Shown here: positions 17,485-26,039 of the stretch, one piece after another
Layout of the letters: each line of letters opens with the position of its first letter
Numbering within the stretch: the stretch's first letter is position 1
Source: Flavobacterium sp. Sd200
GTDB taxonomy: Bacteria > Bacteroidota > Bacteroidia > Flavobacteriales > Flavobacteriaceae
Direction: 5' to 3'
DNA length: 64,000 bases
Assembly (NCBI RefSeq): GCF_009826935.1
Contig: NZ_WUMN01000004.1
Coordinates: 124,001-188,000, forward strand
Program-made: the position numbers and the translations under genes
The notes under the pieces: model-generated
The model's input: only the letters and a program-made list of their open reading frames with translations
The model's database searches: none
Told to the model about the DNA's origin: nothing

Positions 17485-17892
17485 ATGAACCTCCCTATAG
17501 AAACCCCAGCGCTTTTATTCTCGGCCACATCACTTATACTGCTGGCCTATACCAACCGTTTTTTGACCATAGCCGGTATTGTGCGCGGTCTTAAGGTTAG
17601 CTATGAGCAAAACCAAACCAAGAGTATCCTTAGCGAAATAGCCAATCTTAACCTGCGCCTCACACTTATTAGGCACATGCAAATGTATGGTGTGCTTAGC
17701 CTGTTTTTTTCGGTATTTGCCATGGCGTTGCTTTTTGCCGGAGTTCAAACCTGGGGAGCTTATGTGTTTGGGCTTAGTTTATTGCTGCTGTTGGCATCAT
17801 TGGCTATTTCGTTCTGGGAAATAAGCATATCGGTAAAAGCATTACGTATACACCTGAGTGATTTAATAGAAGAGGCAAAAGAACGCCGCTAA
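17485..17892 (+). CDS. DUF2721-family membrane protein
   Basis: A 135-residue protein with three hydrophobic helices (about 6-24, 55-78, 82-107) and the pattern PALLFSATSLILLAYTNRFLTIAGIVRGL typical of DUF2721. The function is unknown. It converges on the L,D-transpeptidase-like gene with only four bases between the stops, so the two 3' ends share sequence and no terminator separates them. The region upstream (17238-17484) carries simple ACAACC/GGTTGT repeats and no gene. Confidence 0.75.
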   Translation: MNLPIETPALLFSATSLILLAYTNRFLTIAGIVRGLKVSYEQNQTKSILSEIANLNLRLTLIRHMQMYGVLSLFFSVFAMALLFAGVQTWGAYVFGLSLLLLLASLAISFWEISISVKALRIHLSDLIEEAKERR

Positions 17893-17896
17893 ACAG

Positions 17897-18502
17897 TTAC
17901 TCAACAATCCACAGTAAAACAGGTTTGTCGGTGGCCTGCAATTTAACATCAAGCTCGTGCATAAAACTGTCGGCCACTGCCGGACAACCCCAGCTAAGTG
18001 GGCTGTAGTCAGGATAAACTTCAGTATCGGCTACGGCATCCCAGGAGTGTAAAACTATTACGCGGTTTTGCGCATTGTTGTTGGTAGACTCCAAACCGTG
18101 CAGCCAATATTTTACTTTAATACCCCACGAGCTATAGTCGCGTTTGCCTACTTTGTATTTTCCTGCCGATGAACAGTGACTGTCGTTACGATTGCTGAAT
18201 TTAACTTTTTCATACTTTGTGCTGTTGTCTTCAAAGGCATCGCAGCTGCCATGGGTAACTAAATTTTGAGCGGTCACTTTGTGCTGGTTAAAGCTGTAAA
18301 CATAAAACCGGTTTTTGCCCGAGTGCACGCTAAGGTCTACCAGAAAATAATACGCTGTGCAAAAGTTTTGCTGTTTGCAAAACTCTAAAGCTTCCGCATG
18401 TATGGAACTATAGTCTTTAGAAGGGGCAGCGACAGCTTTTTTAGGCGCAGCAGAGCCAAAATTTAAAAGTATCACAATTAAAAAGAGGGTTAAACGAAAC
18501 AT
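17897..18502 (-). CDS. Exported L,D-transpeptidase catalytic-domain family protein (YkuD_2 type)
   Basis: A 201-residue protein with an N-terminal signal peptide (about 1-25). The catalytic signature SWGCPAV places the nucleophile Cys at residue 173, with a conserved His (VLHSWDA, about 151) upstream. This matches the murein L,D-transpeptidase catalytic family found in Bacteroidota. It probably acts on peptidoglycan in the periplasm, cross-linking stems or attaching proteins. The remaining sequence resembles family members of about 200-240 residues. There is no peptidoglycan-binding domain. Confidence 0.82.
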   Translation of the reverse strand: MFRLTLFLIVILLNFGSAAPKKAVAAPSKDYSSIHAEALEFCKQQNFCTAYYFLVDLSVHSGKNRFYVYSFNQHKVTAQNLVTHGSCDAFEDNSTKYEKVKFSNRNDSHCSSAGKYKVGKRDYSSWGIKVKYWLHGLESTNNNAQNRVIVLHSWDAVADTEVYPDYSPLSWGCPAVADSFMHELDVKLQATDKPVLLWIVE

Positions 18503-18653
18503 AATTACAAGTAAGGTTTTACTTATAACTATAAATATAGTTGATTTAGTATGTGCTCAAAAACAAATAATTATGAGATATGGATTATGATTTAAGTGCT
18601 GTCGGAAAAATAGTATATTGCATGTAAGTTTAAATTATTAAGCATGATCCTAA

Positions 18654-19601
18654 ATGAAAGACATTAATAGGGAAGATATATACATTATAAAAGAGCAAAT
18701 CAACCTTACACAAAGGGGGACTTATATAGCTTTTAAAGAAAACATTTATAGTAATAAAGAGGCTTGGCAACAGTTCCTGCGGATGTTGATTATTTCCTTA
18801 GGTGTTGGGTTTACAGTGTTGGGTATTCTTTTCTTTTTTGCCTACAATTGGGATAACTTGTCTAAGTTTATAAAGCTCGGACTAATGGAAGGATTGATTA
18901 TTGCAACTACCGGGCTGGCATTAATTCCTAAGATCAATTCTAATATAAAGAATATTATTTTAACAGGATCTTCGGTTTTGGTTGGTGTATTGTTTGCCGT
19001 CTTCGGGCAAATATATCAAACAGGAGCAAATGCTTATGATTTCTTTTTAGCCTGGACGGTATTTATAACACTTTGGGTGCTGGTCTCAAACTTTGCCCCA
19101 CTATGGCTGCTTTATCTTGTCCTCATCAATACTGCCATAATGTTATACTCTGAACAGGTGGCTACTAACTGGCCGCAAGATTTTGTATATACATTGCTTT
19201 TTGGTTTCAATACAGCGGTGCTTATTGGCTTTTATATATTTTCTCATTATTTTAAAAAAGTAATTCCACAATGGCTTTTTATGACAACAGCAGTTGCGGC
19301 TGTAAGTTATGCTACATTTGGAAATGTAATTGGAATTTTTAATGGAGGTATTATTTTTACAATCTTGATAGCAACAACTATATTAGTCTATGCCCTGGGC
19401 ATTTGGCATGCGTTTAACAAAAAAAGCATTTTTTATATTGCGCTCATCGCCTTAAGTCTGATCATAATAATTTCTGCTTTTCTTTTAAGGGTTTTTGAAA
19501 TAGGAATGCTTCTGTTTTCCTGTATGTTTATTATCATAGCTATTTCAATAGTAGTTAAAGGTCTTGTAGATATTAATAAAAAATGGAAAAATGAGGAATA
19601 A
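18654..19601 (+). CDS. DUF2157-family membrane protein
   Basis: First gene of a three-gene operon. The 315-residue protein has a cytoplasmic N-terminus of about 40 residues and then some eight to ten hydrophobic segments, with the WQQFLRMLIISLGVGFTVLG entry and FFFAYNWDNLSKFIKLGLME segment characteristic of DUF2157. The function is unknown; family members co-occur with DUF4401 and GDYXXLXY proteins, as here. It overlaps the next gene by 11 bases. The operon appears richer in A and T than its surroundings. Confidence 0.82.
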   Translation: MKDINREDIYIIKEQINLTQRGTYIAFKENIYSNKEAWQQFLRMLIISLGVGFTVLGILFFFAYNWDNLSKFIKLGLMEGLIIATTGLALIPKINSNIKNIILTGSSVLVGVLFAVFGQIYQTGANAYDFFLAWTVFITLWVLVSNFAPLWLLYLVLINTAIMLYSEQVATNWPQDFVYTLLFGFNTAVLIGFYIFSHYFKKVIPQWLFMTTAVAAVSYATFGNVIGIFNGGIIFTILIATTILVYALGIWHAFNKKSIFYIALIALSLIIIISAFLLRVFEIGMLLFSCMFIIIAISIVVKGLVDINKKWKNEE

Positions 19602-20664
19602 ACAAGATGTAAAGGAACTTGTGAGTTACTTTGAGGCTATAGAGGGAAACACACTACAAACCAATGAAGAAGCTATTCTTGCAGCCTATGATGAAGAAAA
19701 TAATGATCAGCCCTTAATAATAAAAATACTTTCTGTTTGCGGTGCTTTTTTTGCAAGCCTTATGTTTGTGGCTTTTTTACTGTTAGCAGGATTATACGAT
19801 TCACCAATTGGTCTGCTTATTTTTGGTATTCTGTTAACCGCCGGAACTATATCGTTAAACAAGCAGAGTGATATAGTTTTTTTTAGCACTGTAAGTATTT
19901 CCTGCTATGTAATTGGTTTGACACTGATTGCCATGGGATTGTCTGAATTAAAGTTTAATGAAAATACAGTTTGTCTTACTTTTATAATTATTGCAGTAAT
20001 ATCTTTAATTGTTGTTCAAAACTACATGCTTTCATTTTTAGCTGTCATAGTTATAAATGGCAGTGTGTTAATACTTTTCATAGAAAATCAGCTGTATGGT
20101 GCGATTCATTTATATACGGCTTTTATAACGTTCTTATTAACTTATCTCTTTCTTAATGAAGCTAAGCTAATTTCGATCAATAAAGCCTTATTAAAATTGT
20201 ATCGCCCTGTTCGCGTGGCACTTATTTTTTCGTTTTTTTCTACTCTTGGTGTTTTTAGTGTAAAAGGAATTTTCCCTTTTTCAATTAGTTATGTTTGGTT
20301 GTCTTCATTAATTATAATAGTTACTATAGTTTATTTGTTATCACATATTCTAAGTGTTTTGGATGTTTATAAAACACAACAAAAAATAAGTGTTTATGCT
20401 GTAAGCCTGCTTGTATTGTTGCCTACTGTTTTGTCTCCGGCTATATCAGGAGCATTACTTGTAATGTTGTTAAGTTTTTTAGTGAATTATAAAACAGGGC
20501 TGATTCTAAGTTTACTTACTTTCATCTACTTTATTTCACAATATTACTACGACCTTAGTTTTACATTGCTTACCAAGTCTGTAATACTGATCAGCTCGGG
20601 TATTCTCTTTATTGTTTTATACTTAATTACTCATAAAAAGCTCACGTCAAATGAAAAAGAATAA
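19591..20664 (+). CDS. DUF4401-family membrane protein
   Basis: Middle gene of the operon. The 357-residue protein has about ten hydrophobic segments after an acidic N-terminal helix (EAIEGNTLQTNEEAILAAYDEE). The start at 19591 lies inside the DUF2157 gene, and the gene overlaps the GDYXXLXY gene by 14 bases, so all three are probably translationally coupled. The family is of unknown function. The overlap pattern suggests the three products form a membrane complex (inference). Confidence 0.8.
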   Translation: MRNKQDVKELVSYFEAIEGNTLQTNEEAILAAYDEENNDQPLIIKILSVCGAFFASLMFVAFLLLAGLYDSPIGLLIFGILLTAGTISLNKQSDIVFFSTVSISCYVIGLTLIAMGLSELKFNENTVCLTFIIIAVISLIVVQNYMLSFLAVIVINGSVLILFIENQLYGAIHLYTAFITFLLTYLFLNEAKLISINKALLKLYRPVRVALIFSFFSTLGVFSVKGIFPFSISYVWLSSLIIIVTIVYLLSHILSVLDVYKTQQKISVYAVSLLVLLPTVLSPAISGALLVMLLSFLVNYKTGLILSLLTFIYFISQYYYDLSFTLLTKSVILISSGILFIVLYLITHKKLTSNEKE

Positions 20665-21139
20665 GTGGATAATCATACTGCTTAATCTTATTGTTTTACT
20701 CGTTTATTTTAACTATTCGGTATTGCAAAAAGAGAAGTTGCTCAATGATGGAGAATTGGTTTTATTAGAGCTTGCACCTGTTGATCCCCGCTCGTTAATG
20801 CAGGGCGATTATATGTCTTTGCGCTACAAAATATCCGAAGATATTCCGTACGAGAACATTACCAAAAATGGCTATTGTATAGTTAGATTAGACAGCAATA
20901 GAGTCGCCGAAAGAATAAGGCTTCAGGAAAACACTTTACCTCTAAATAAAGAAGAATATCTGCTAAAATATAAATCTTCAGATAGATGGAATATAAATAT
21001 TGGTGCAGAGTCTTTCTTTTTTCAGGAAGGCCAGGCCAATAAATATGAAAAAGCAAAATATGGAGCCATAAAAATAGATTTATATGGCAATAGCCTTTTG
21101 TTGGGGCTTTATGATGAACATTTAAAAAAGATTGAGTAA
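20651..21139 (+). CDS. GDYXXLXY-motif exported/anchored protein
   Basis: Last gene of the operon. The 162-residue protein has one N-terminal transmembrane segment (about 6-22) and then the family signature GDYMSLRY at residues 52-59, preceded by LELAPVDPRSLMQ. The family takes its name from this motif and its function is unknown. With one anchor and a soluble remainder it should face the periplasm. The motif suggests a partner for the DUF2157 and DUF4401 proteins. No terminator was found directly downstream. Confidence 0.85.
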   Translation: MKKNKWIIILLNLIVLLVYFNYSVLQKEKLLNDGELVLLELAPVDPRSLMQGDYMSLRYKISEDIPYENITKNGYCIVRLDSNRVAERIRLQENTLPLNKEEYLLKYKSSDRWNINIGAESFFFQEGQANKYEKAKYGAIKIDLYGNSLLLGLYDEHLKKIE

Positions 21140-21275
21140 AAGCAATCAATGCCGGAGTGTTTGTAATTTGTTTATTTTTCAGTGTTTAGAATTGTTTTGT
21201 GCCCTGCACTACAGGTGTAGATTGGACTTATTGGTAAATAAATTTATAATTTGGCTAACGCCAAATGCGGTGTAG

Positions 21276-21677
21276 ATGAAGCAAACTAAAATACTTATTA
21301 TTATTTTTCATTCCACGATTATCATCGCAGCAGGGCATGGTGTAGGGATAATGATTTTTTGTGATATAATGGGAATGACATCTTTATTTGAAAGGGCTAC
21401 TATTCAGGTATCGTATGATCTCAATTTTCTTATAGTTGGAGCGGCATCACTGATAGGAAAAATTATGATGGCACTAAGTTTGTTATTAAACACAGCGAGG
21501 GTAAAGAATACTGCTGCAATATTGGGCTTAATTTTTCTTATAGCTGCTTTTATAATAGTATTATTTGCCATAGCCGACGGAAGCTTTGCTTTTAATCTAA
21601 CATTGCTGTCGGGGCTTCCATTCCTTTGGTATAGTTACCGATTGATATACCTTTTATTAAAGAAGAATAATGGCTAA
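21276..21677 (+). CDS. Hypothetical four-helix membrane protein
   Basis: A 133-residue protein with four hydrophobic segments (about 7-30, 45-68, 75-100, 108-128). It is not recognised. Its stop lies downstream of the internal ATG at 21670, but the likely start of the DUF1801 gene is 21754, so a real overlap is doubtful. A short inverted repeat TTGGC-TAAC-GCCAA (about 21251-21264) precedes the start and may be regulatory. It follows the GDYXXLXY operon by 136 bases. Confidence 0.6.
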   Translation: MKQTKILIIIFHSTIIIAAGHGVGIMIFCDIMGMTSLFERATIQVSYDLNFLIVGAASLIGKIMMALSLLLNTARVKNTAAILGLIFLIAAFIIVLFAIADGSFAFNLTLLSGLPFLWYSYRLIYLLLKKNNG

Positions 21678-21753
21678 ATACGAATACTTATTTAAGCTTA
21701 TTACTTGTATAATATTGTATTTTAGTACTGTAATAAAATATCAAACCTATGCT

Positions 21754-22191
21754 ATGGCAGTAAAAAATAAAACCCAGTGGACTGACGCCAGCGTTGCCGG
21801 ATTTATAGAAGAGTATGTAGAGAATGAGCAAAAAAAAGCCGACTCGTTTGAGTTGCTGCGCCTAATGGAAACCTGGTCTGGTTTTAAGCCCGAAATGTGG
21901 GGGCCTACCATTGTTGGCTTTGGAAGGTATCATTACAAATATGCCAGCGGACATGAAGGCGATGCACCCATTATAGGTTTTTCACCACGCAAAGCTGAAT
22001 TTTCGCTATATGTATATTCGTCTACAGATACAAGTGAAAAGCTGTTGGAAAGCCTGGGAAAATTTAAAATGGGTAAGGCATGTATCTATGTAAAAAAACT
22101 TGTCGATATAAACATTGCAACCCTCGAAGCACTATGCAAAGAATCTATAGCCTATATTGCTGCACACCACGAATGTGCTTGCCATAAATAG
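21754..22191 (+). CDS. DUF1801-domain protein
   Basis: From the ATG at 21754 the protein has 145 residues and matches DUF1801 throughout: FELLRLMETWSGFKPEMWGP, then GFGRYHYKYASGHEGDAPIIGFSPRKAEFSLYVY. The longer frame starting at 21670 adds a hydrophobic stretch not found in the family. DUF1801 proteins are small soluble proteins of the YdhG/YjbR-like group with no firm function. It is separated by about 76 bases from the preceding membrane gene. Confidence 0.78.
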   Translation: MAVKNKTQWTDASVAGFIEEYVENEQKKADSFELLRLMETWSGFKPEMWGPTIVGFGRYHYKYASGHEGDAPIIGFSPRKAEFSLYVYSSTDTSEKLLESLGKFKMGKACIYVKKLVDINIATLEALCKESIAYIAAHHECACHK

Positions 22192-22225
22192 AATACAATG
22201 ACAGCATTGTTTTAAAATAGTTTGG

Positions 22226-22356
22226 TCATTTCATCTTCTCAATATACATACTGCCAATTTTTGTGGCGAGGTCGTCTACATCATCTGTATGCGTGTTTAC
22301 AAGAATAGCAATAACCAGTTTTTGTTTGGGATAAATGCGCAATACAGAAAACTTAT
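22226..22356 (-). pseudogene. C-terminal remnant of a serine hydrolase (beta-lactamase family)
   Basis: Read on the minus strand, this stretch encodes about 43 residues ending at a TGA (22228-22226). The part SVLRIYPKQKLVIAILVNT is typical of the C-terminal end of class C beta-lactamase-like serine hydrolases. There is no start codon or catalytic SxxK motif. The open frame stops making sense exactly where the repeat element starts (22357). Upstream sequence beyond the repeat (22575 onward) shows no matching coding part. This looks like a gene truncated by repeat insertion or deletion. Confidence 0.6.
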
Positions 22357-22574
22357 GCCGTTTATTGATATAAAACAGTCTGATTAAATTGTCTCGCAAA
22401 GGCGCAGAGGCGCAAAGTTCAGTGGTGACATTCTCTAATTCCGATCGGCTGTTAAGCCGCTAAGCTTAGCGGCTTAACAGCCGCTTAAGGACCTAAAATA
22501 AACTTATCAGCTTTGCGCCTCTGCGCCTTTGCGAGAAATTAAATATCAACCTAAAATATAACCATATTTGGTAT
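22357..22574. repeat. Palindromic repeat element, copy A
   Basis: About 218 bases, near-identical (inverted) to 44601-44820. Ends read ATGCCGTTTATTGATAT at left and CATATTTGGTAT at right, an imperfect terminal inverted repeat. Inside are arms TCTCGCAAAGGCGCAGAGGC and GCCTCTGCGCCTTTGCGAGA and a central hairpin GCTGTTAAGCCGCTAAGC / GCTTAGCGGCTTAACAGC. No coding capacity. It borders the truncated serine hydrolase on its left side. Confidence 0.85.
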
Positions 22575-22620
22575 GAGTTTGTATCGTGTAAATTAAGTTT
22601 TTTTAAGGACGAGACAAGCA

Positions 22621-22648
22621 TAAAAAAGCCCCGAAATTTTCGGGGCTT
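22621..22648 (-). terminator. Terminator of the DUF3050 gene
   Basis: AAGCCCCGAA pairs with TTCGGGGCTT around a 3-base loop (22626-22648). On the minus strand it is followed by TTTT. It lies 24 bases beyond the DUF3050 stop. Confidence 0.85.
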
Positions 22649-22671
22649 ATATATTATATTTCGATAATGAT

Positions 22672-23457
22672 TTATATAGATGCCATATCGTGCTGCAGCA
22701 CTTTTTCTTCAATGGCATTCCATAGTCCTATCCTCTTTTCTAATGCCAGAACTGATATTTCTTCCACTTCTTTCCATTTTTTTTCGTCGGTGCCGCACAG
22801 TTCATCTATCATTTGCATAGCCATAGGGCCGTGTTCATCGGCATCAAGTTCTATATGCCTTTCAAAATAATAGATCAGCTTGGTAAGATCGGTCTCAGGA
22901 AAGTTAGCCTGAAAATTACGCAATATCTCTGTAAACATTCCCGGTATAAGGTCTTCGCGTCCAAAGGTAAAGGCAGCGGCAATTTCGTGCGGCCTGCCCT
23001 CTTCTATAACCCTGAAAGTAAAGTCTAAAAATGCTTTAATGCCCTCGTGCAGTCTGCTTTGTTTTATAGATACAAATATGTTTTGGGTTGCCACCACATC
23101 CTTAATAAAGTCGGTTACCTCTTCCGTATTGGCATCACAAGCCTTCATGGCATCCACATACATTTCATAGTGGCTTTGTCTTGTGCCGTCTAAAGCAAGG
23201 TCCGTTTCTTCGGCAAGCACTATTTCGTTTATAAGATACCTTATTTGCGGGTTGCCTACTGGCAACCACGGCACCGTAGTGCAGGTAAGTTTTGACTGAA
23301 GGGCTTTTAGGAGCGACATAAAATCCCATACGGCATATACATGCCCTTCAAGAAAATGCCTTAGGTCTTCTATGGTTTTAACTTTTCCGTATAATGAGTG
23401 TTGCAACAATACCTCTCTCTGTGGGGCTATGGCATTGTTAATAGTAGCGGTGTTCAT
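22672..23457 (-). CDS. DUF3050-family protein (heme-oxygenase-like fold)
   Basis: A 261-residue soluble protein that matches DUF3050: the N-terminal LLQHSLYGKVKTIEDLRHFL and GHVYAVWDFMSLLKALQ, then VPWLPVGNPQIRYLINEIVLAEETD, and the C-terminal YYFERHIELDADEHGPMA. The conserved His and Glu residues (HVYAVWDF, EIVLAEE, ERHIELDADEH) fit a diiron- or heme-oxygenase-like helical fold. No reaction is established for the family, so any oxidase role is inference. A single gene with its own terminator. Confidence 0.85.
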   Translation of the reverse strand: MNTATINNAIAPQREVLLQHSLYGKVKTIEDLRHFLEGHVYAVWDFMSLLKALQSKLTCTTVPWLPVGNPQIRYLINEIVLAEETDLALDGTRQSHYEMYVDAMKACDANTEEVTDFIKDVVATQNIFVSIKQSRLHEGIKAFLDFTFRVIEEGRPHEIAAAFTFGREDLIPGMFTEILRNFQANFPETDLTKLIYYFERHIELDADEHGPMAMQMIDELCGTDEKKWKEVEEISVLALEKRIGLWNAIEEKVLQHDMASI

Positions 23458-23905
23458 AGCACTTATTTTTTACAAAATTAAAAAAGCTTTAGCTCAATAT
23501 AAAGCAATAGCATTGTTTTTATCAATACAAAAATAATGCCTCTTTATATAGGTGCATATTTATTGATAAACGCTAAATTTTTAAAAATATTGAACATACT
23601 TTATAAGGATATTTACGATTAACTATCCGAAAAGGTTTTTGTTGAAAAGTATTTTTTTGAGATTGGCTATAACTTAAAAAAGGGTGCTTCATTTTTGAAG
23701 CACCCTTAAAATGTATGATTTTGTATATTAATTTAGCATCATTAACGCTTGCTAATGCATTTTTGCATAAACTCATTCAACTTGCATTCTTTTTGATTCA
23801 TTATGCTTTAAAAGTGTTCAAAACGCATCTAAAAAGTAGCTTTACAAGTCTTTTTATTTTACCGAATGTATATGCTTTACGCCAAATCGACGAAAATGGA
23901 CGCTT
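23458..23905. other. Gene-free spacer
   Basis: An AT-rich 448-base gap. It holds the DUF3050 upstream region, with CAAAATTA (minus-strand TAATTTTG) at 23473-23480, and a terminator-like hairpin at 23680-23707. No conserved gene or repeat was recognised in the rest. Confidence 0.5.
23674..23707 (-). terminator. Intrinsic terminator, probably of the acyl-CoA dehydrogenase
   Basis: AAGGGTGCTTC pairs with GAAGCACCCTT around a 6-base loop (23680-23707). On the minus strand it is followed by TTTTTAAGTT. It lies about 200 bases beyond the dehydrogenase stop. Confidence 0.75.
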
Positions 23906-25084
23906 TTATTTAAAAGCCGCAAATCCGGTTACATCCATTCCTGTAATTAGTAGGTGGATGTCGTGAGTACCCTCATAGGTAACCACACTTTCAAGGTTCA
24001 TCATGTGGCGCATAATGCTGTATTCTCCGGTTATACCCATACCACCCAACATCTGGCGTGCATCACGTGCAATGGTTAGTGCCATGTCTACGTTATTGCG
24101 CTTAGCCATAGATATTTGCGCTGTGGTAGCTTTGCCTTCATTGCGCAAAACTCCTAGTCTCCAGGTTAGTAGCTGTGCTTTGGTAATTTCGGTTATCATC
24201 TCGGCTAACTTCTTCTGTTGTAGTTGGGTTGCTCCAATGGGCTTGTCAAACTGTATGCGTTCTTTACTGTAGCGCAGGGCAGTATCATAGCAGTCCATAG
24301 CAGCACCAATGGCGCCCCATGCAATACCATAACGAGCTGAATCTAAGCATCCAAGCGGAGCTCCAAGCCCTGATTTGTTAGGTAACAGGTTTTCTTTAGG
24401 TACTTTAACGTTGTCAAATATAAGCTCGCCTGTAGCCGATGCGCGCAAAGACCATTTGTTGTGGGTTTCGGGTGTGGTAAAGCCTTCCATGCCGCGCTCT
24501 ACAATTAGTCCGTAAATCCTGCCTTCTTCATTCTTAGCCCATACCACAGCTATGTCGGCAAAAGGAGCATTGCTAATCCACATCTTGGCACCGTTAAGCA
24601 GGTAGTGGTCGCCCTTGTCTTTAAAGTTGGTAACCATGCCGCCAGGATTAGAACCATAGTCAGGCTCAGTAAGGCCAAAGCAGCCCATATATTCGCCCGA
24701 AGCTAATTTAGGTAAATACTTAACTTTTTGTTCTTCAGAGCCATACTTCCATATAGGGTACATTACTAACGATGATTGTACCGATGCTGTACTGCGCACG
24801 CCGCTGTCACCGCGCTCAATTTCCTGCATAATAAGCCCATAAGATATCTGGTCGAGCCCTGCACCTCCATATTCCTCCGGAATGTAAGGGCCAAAGGCGC
24901 CTATCTCGGCAAGGCCATTTATAATTTGCTTTGGGAACTCAGCCTTTTGGGCATAGTCTTCAATTATAGGGCTAACCTCGCGCTTAACCCATTCGCGGGC
25001 AGCATCGCGCACTATTTTGTGCTCGTCGGTCAGTAAATCGTCAAGGTTATAGTAATCAGGGGCCTGAAAAAGATCTGGTCTCAT
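23906..25084 (-). CDS. Acyl-CoA dehydrogenase, glutaryl-CoA dehydrogenase type
   Basis: A flavoprotein of 392 residues that oxidises acyl-CoA at the alpha-beta position. The C-terminal segment YEGTHDIHLLITGMDVTGF carries the catalytic Glu371 and is diagnostic of the glutaryl-CoA dehydrogenase branch, which also decarboxylates the product to crotonyl-CoA in lysine and tryptophan breakdown. Other features are the FAD-binding CFGLTEPDYGSNPGGM and WISNAPFADIAVVWA strands. Glutaryl-CoA specificity is inferred from the branch. A strong promoter lies upstream. Confidence 0.9.
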   Translation of the reverse strand: MRPDLFQAPDYYNLDDLLTDEHKIVRDAAREWVKREVSPIIEDYAQKAEFPKQIINGLAEIGAFGPYIPEEYGGAGLDQISYGLIMQEIERGDSGVRSTASVQSSLVMYPIWKYGSEEQKVKYLPKLASGEYMGCFGLTEPDYGSNPGGMVTNFKDKGDHYLLNGAKMWISNAPFADIAVVWAKNEEGRIYGLIVERGMEGFTTPETHNKWSLRASATGELIFDNVKVPKENLLPNKSGLGAPLGCLDSARYGIAWGAIGAAMDCYDTALRYSKERIQFDKPIGATQLQQKKLAEMITEITKAQLLTWRLGVLRNEGKATTAQISMAKRNNVDMALTIARDARQMLGGMGITGEYSIMRHMMNLESVVTYEGTHDIHLLITGMDVTGFAAFK

Positions 25085-25105
25085 TTGTTTGTGTTTTAGC
25101 TAAAA

Positions 25106-25137
25106 CAAATGTAAATAGAATTCTAACAATTCTACAA
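25106..25137 (-). promoter_or_regulatory. Promoter of the acyl-CoA dehydrogenase gene
   Basis: On the minus strand TTG (25137-25135), a 21-base spacer, then TACATTTG (25113-25106). It fits the Bacteroidota consensus and lies 21 bases upstream of the ATG. Confidence 0.7.
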
Positions 25138-25250
25138 AGGTTTGTGGTATTTTTTAATAAAAATTGAATTTTTGCAAGAAGTTTTAATCTCTCATAATTT
25201 TTTTGATCAGTTTTAAGTTATTTGTATACCAACAACCCAATACTCTATTT

Positions 25251-26036
25251 ATGATAAGATCAATACTCTGCCTTATTTTTTTATTGCCCATTGCTATTAT
25301 GGCACAGCAAAATACTAAAGCACAGGGAGCTATTATAGAAGAGTATGCAACAAACTGTGCACAAAAACACCCTTTATATAGTAATGAATGGCAGGAGTGC
25401 CTCGATGCCGGGCTAAAAAAAGACAGCACCATTGCCTATTTGTGGCAGCAAAAAGCCATGCCACTTTTTAAACAGCGCAAATATGAATTAGGCATGTCTT
25501 TCATAGACAGGGCTGTGCAGTATGACCGCAACGAGTATCAGGACTACAGGGCGTTTATAAAGTGCATTTTCAGTAAGCAGTATCAGGAGGCTATAAATGA
25601 TTTTACCGACTGCAAAAACCGCTATGGCAACCGTTTTGTAATGGACCATAACTACGATTTTTACATTAGCCTTTGCCTGTTGCAGTTAAACCGATTTGCC
25701 GAGGCTGAGATCCTGCTAAAGCAGTATGTTAATGATATGTCTAAAAAAGGAGAGGAGTGGGTGCATGCTACAGCCTTGTTTTATTATGGAGTTGCTGTAA
25801 TGGAGCAAAAAAGATATGATGAGGCTATTGGTATTTTTGACAGGGCATTAAAAAACTATGCCGAGTTTAGCGATGTAAAATATTATAAAGCCATGTGTTA
25901 TTTTTATTCAGGCAAAAAGGATGAGGCATCTGACTGGTATAAGCAGGCCCAGGCCGATTTTAAAAACGGCTATACTATTAATGAAGATAACGTGGTTTAT
26001 GAAACTTATCCCTATCAGGTGCTGTGGGGAAAGTAA
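25251..26036 (+). CDS. Exported tetratricopeptide-repeat protein
   Basis: From the ATG at 25251 (261 residues) the protein starts MIRSILCLIFLLPIAIMAQQ, a signal peptide cleaved around residue 18. At least two TPR-like helix pairs are seen: YELGMSFIDRAVQYDRNEYQ and later RYDEAIGIFDRALKNYAEFSDVKYYKAMCYFYSGKKDEASDWYKQA. TPR regions mediate protein-protein contacts; the partner is unknown. The gene converges on the trmN6-like gene with three bases between stops. Confidence 0.7.
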   Translation: MIRSILCLIFLLPIAIMAQQNTKAQGAIIEEYATNCAQKHPLYSNEWQECLDAGLKKDSTIAYLWQQKAMPLFKQRKYELGMSFIDRAVQYDRNEYQDYRAFIKCIFSKQYQEAINDFTDCKNRYGNRFVMDHNYDFYISLCLLQLNRFAEAEILLKQYVNDMSKKGEEWVHATALFYYGVAVMEQKRYDEAIGIFDRALKNYAEFSDVKYYKAMCYFYSGKKDEASDWYKQAQADFKNGYTINEDNVVYETYPYQVLWGK

Positions 26037-26039
26037 AGA

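Noticed and set aside
22357..22574. CRISPR-like repeats
   Set aside because: The repeat units are long palindromes without regular spacer-repeat spacing, and no cas gene is present.
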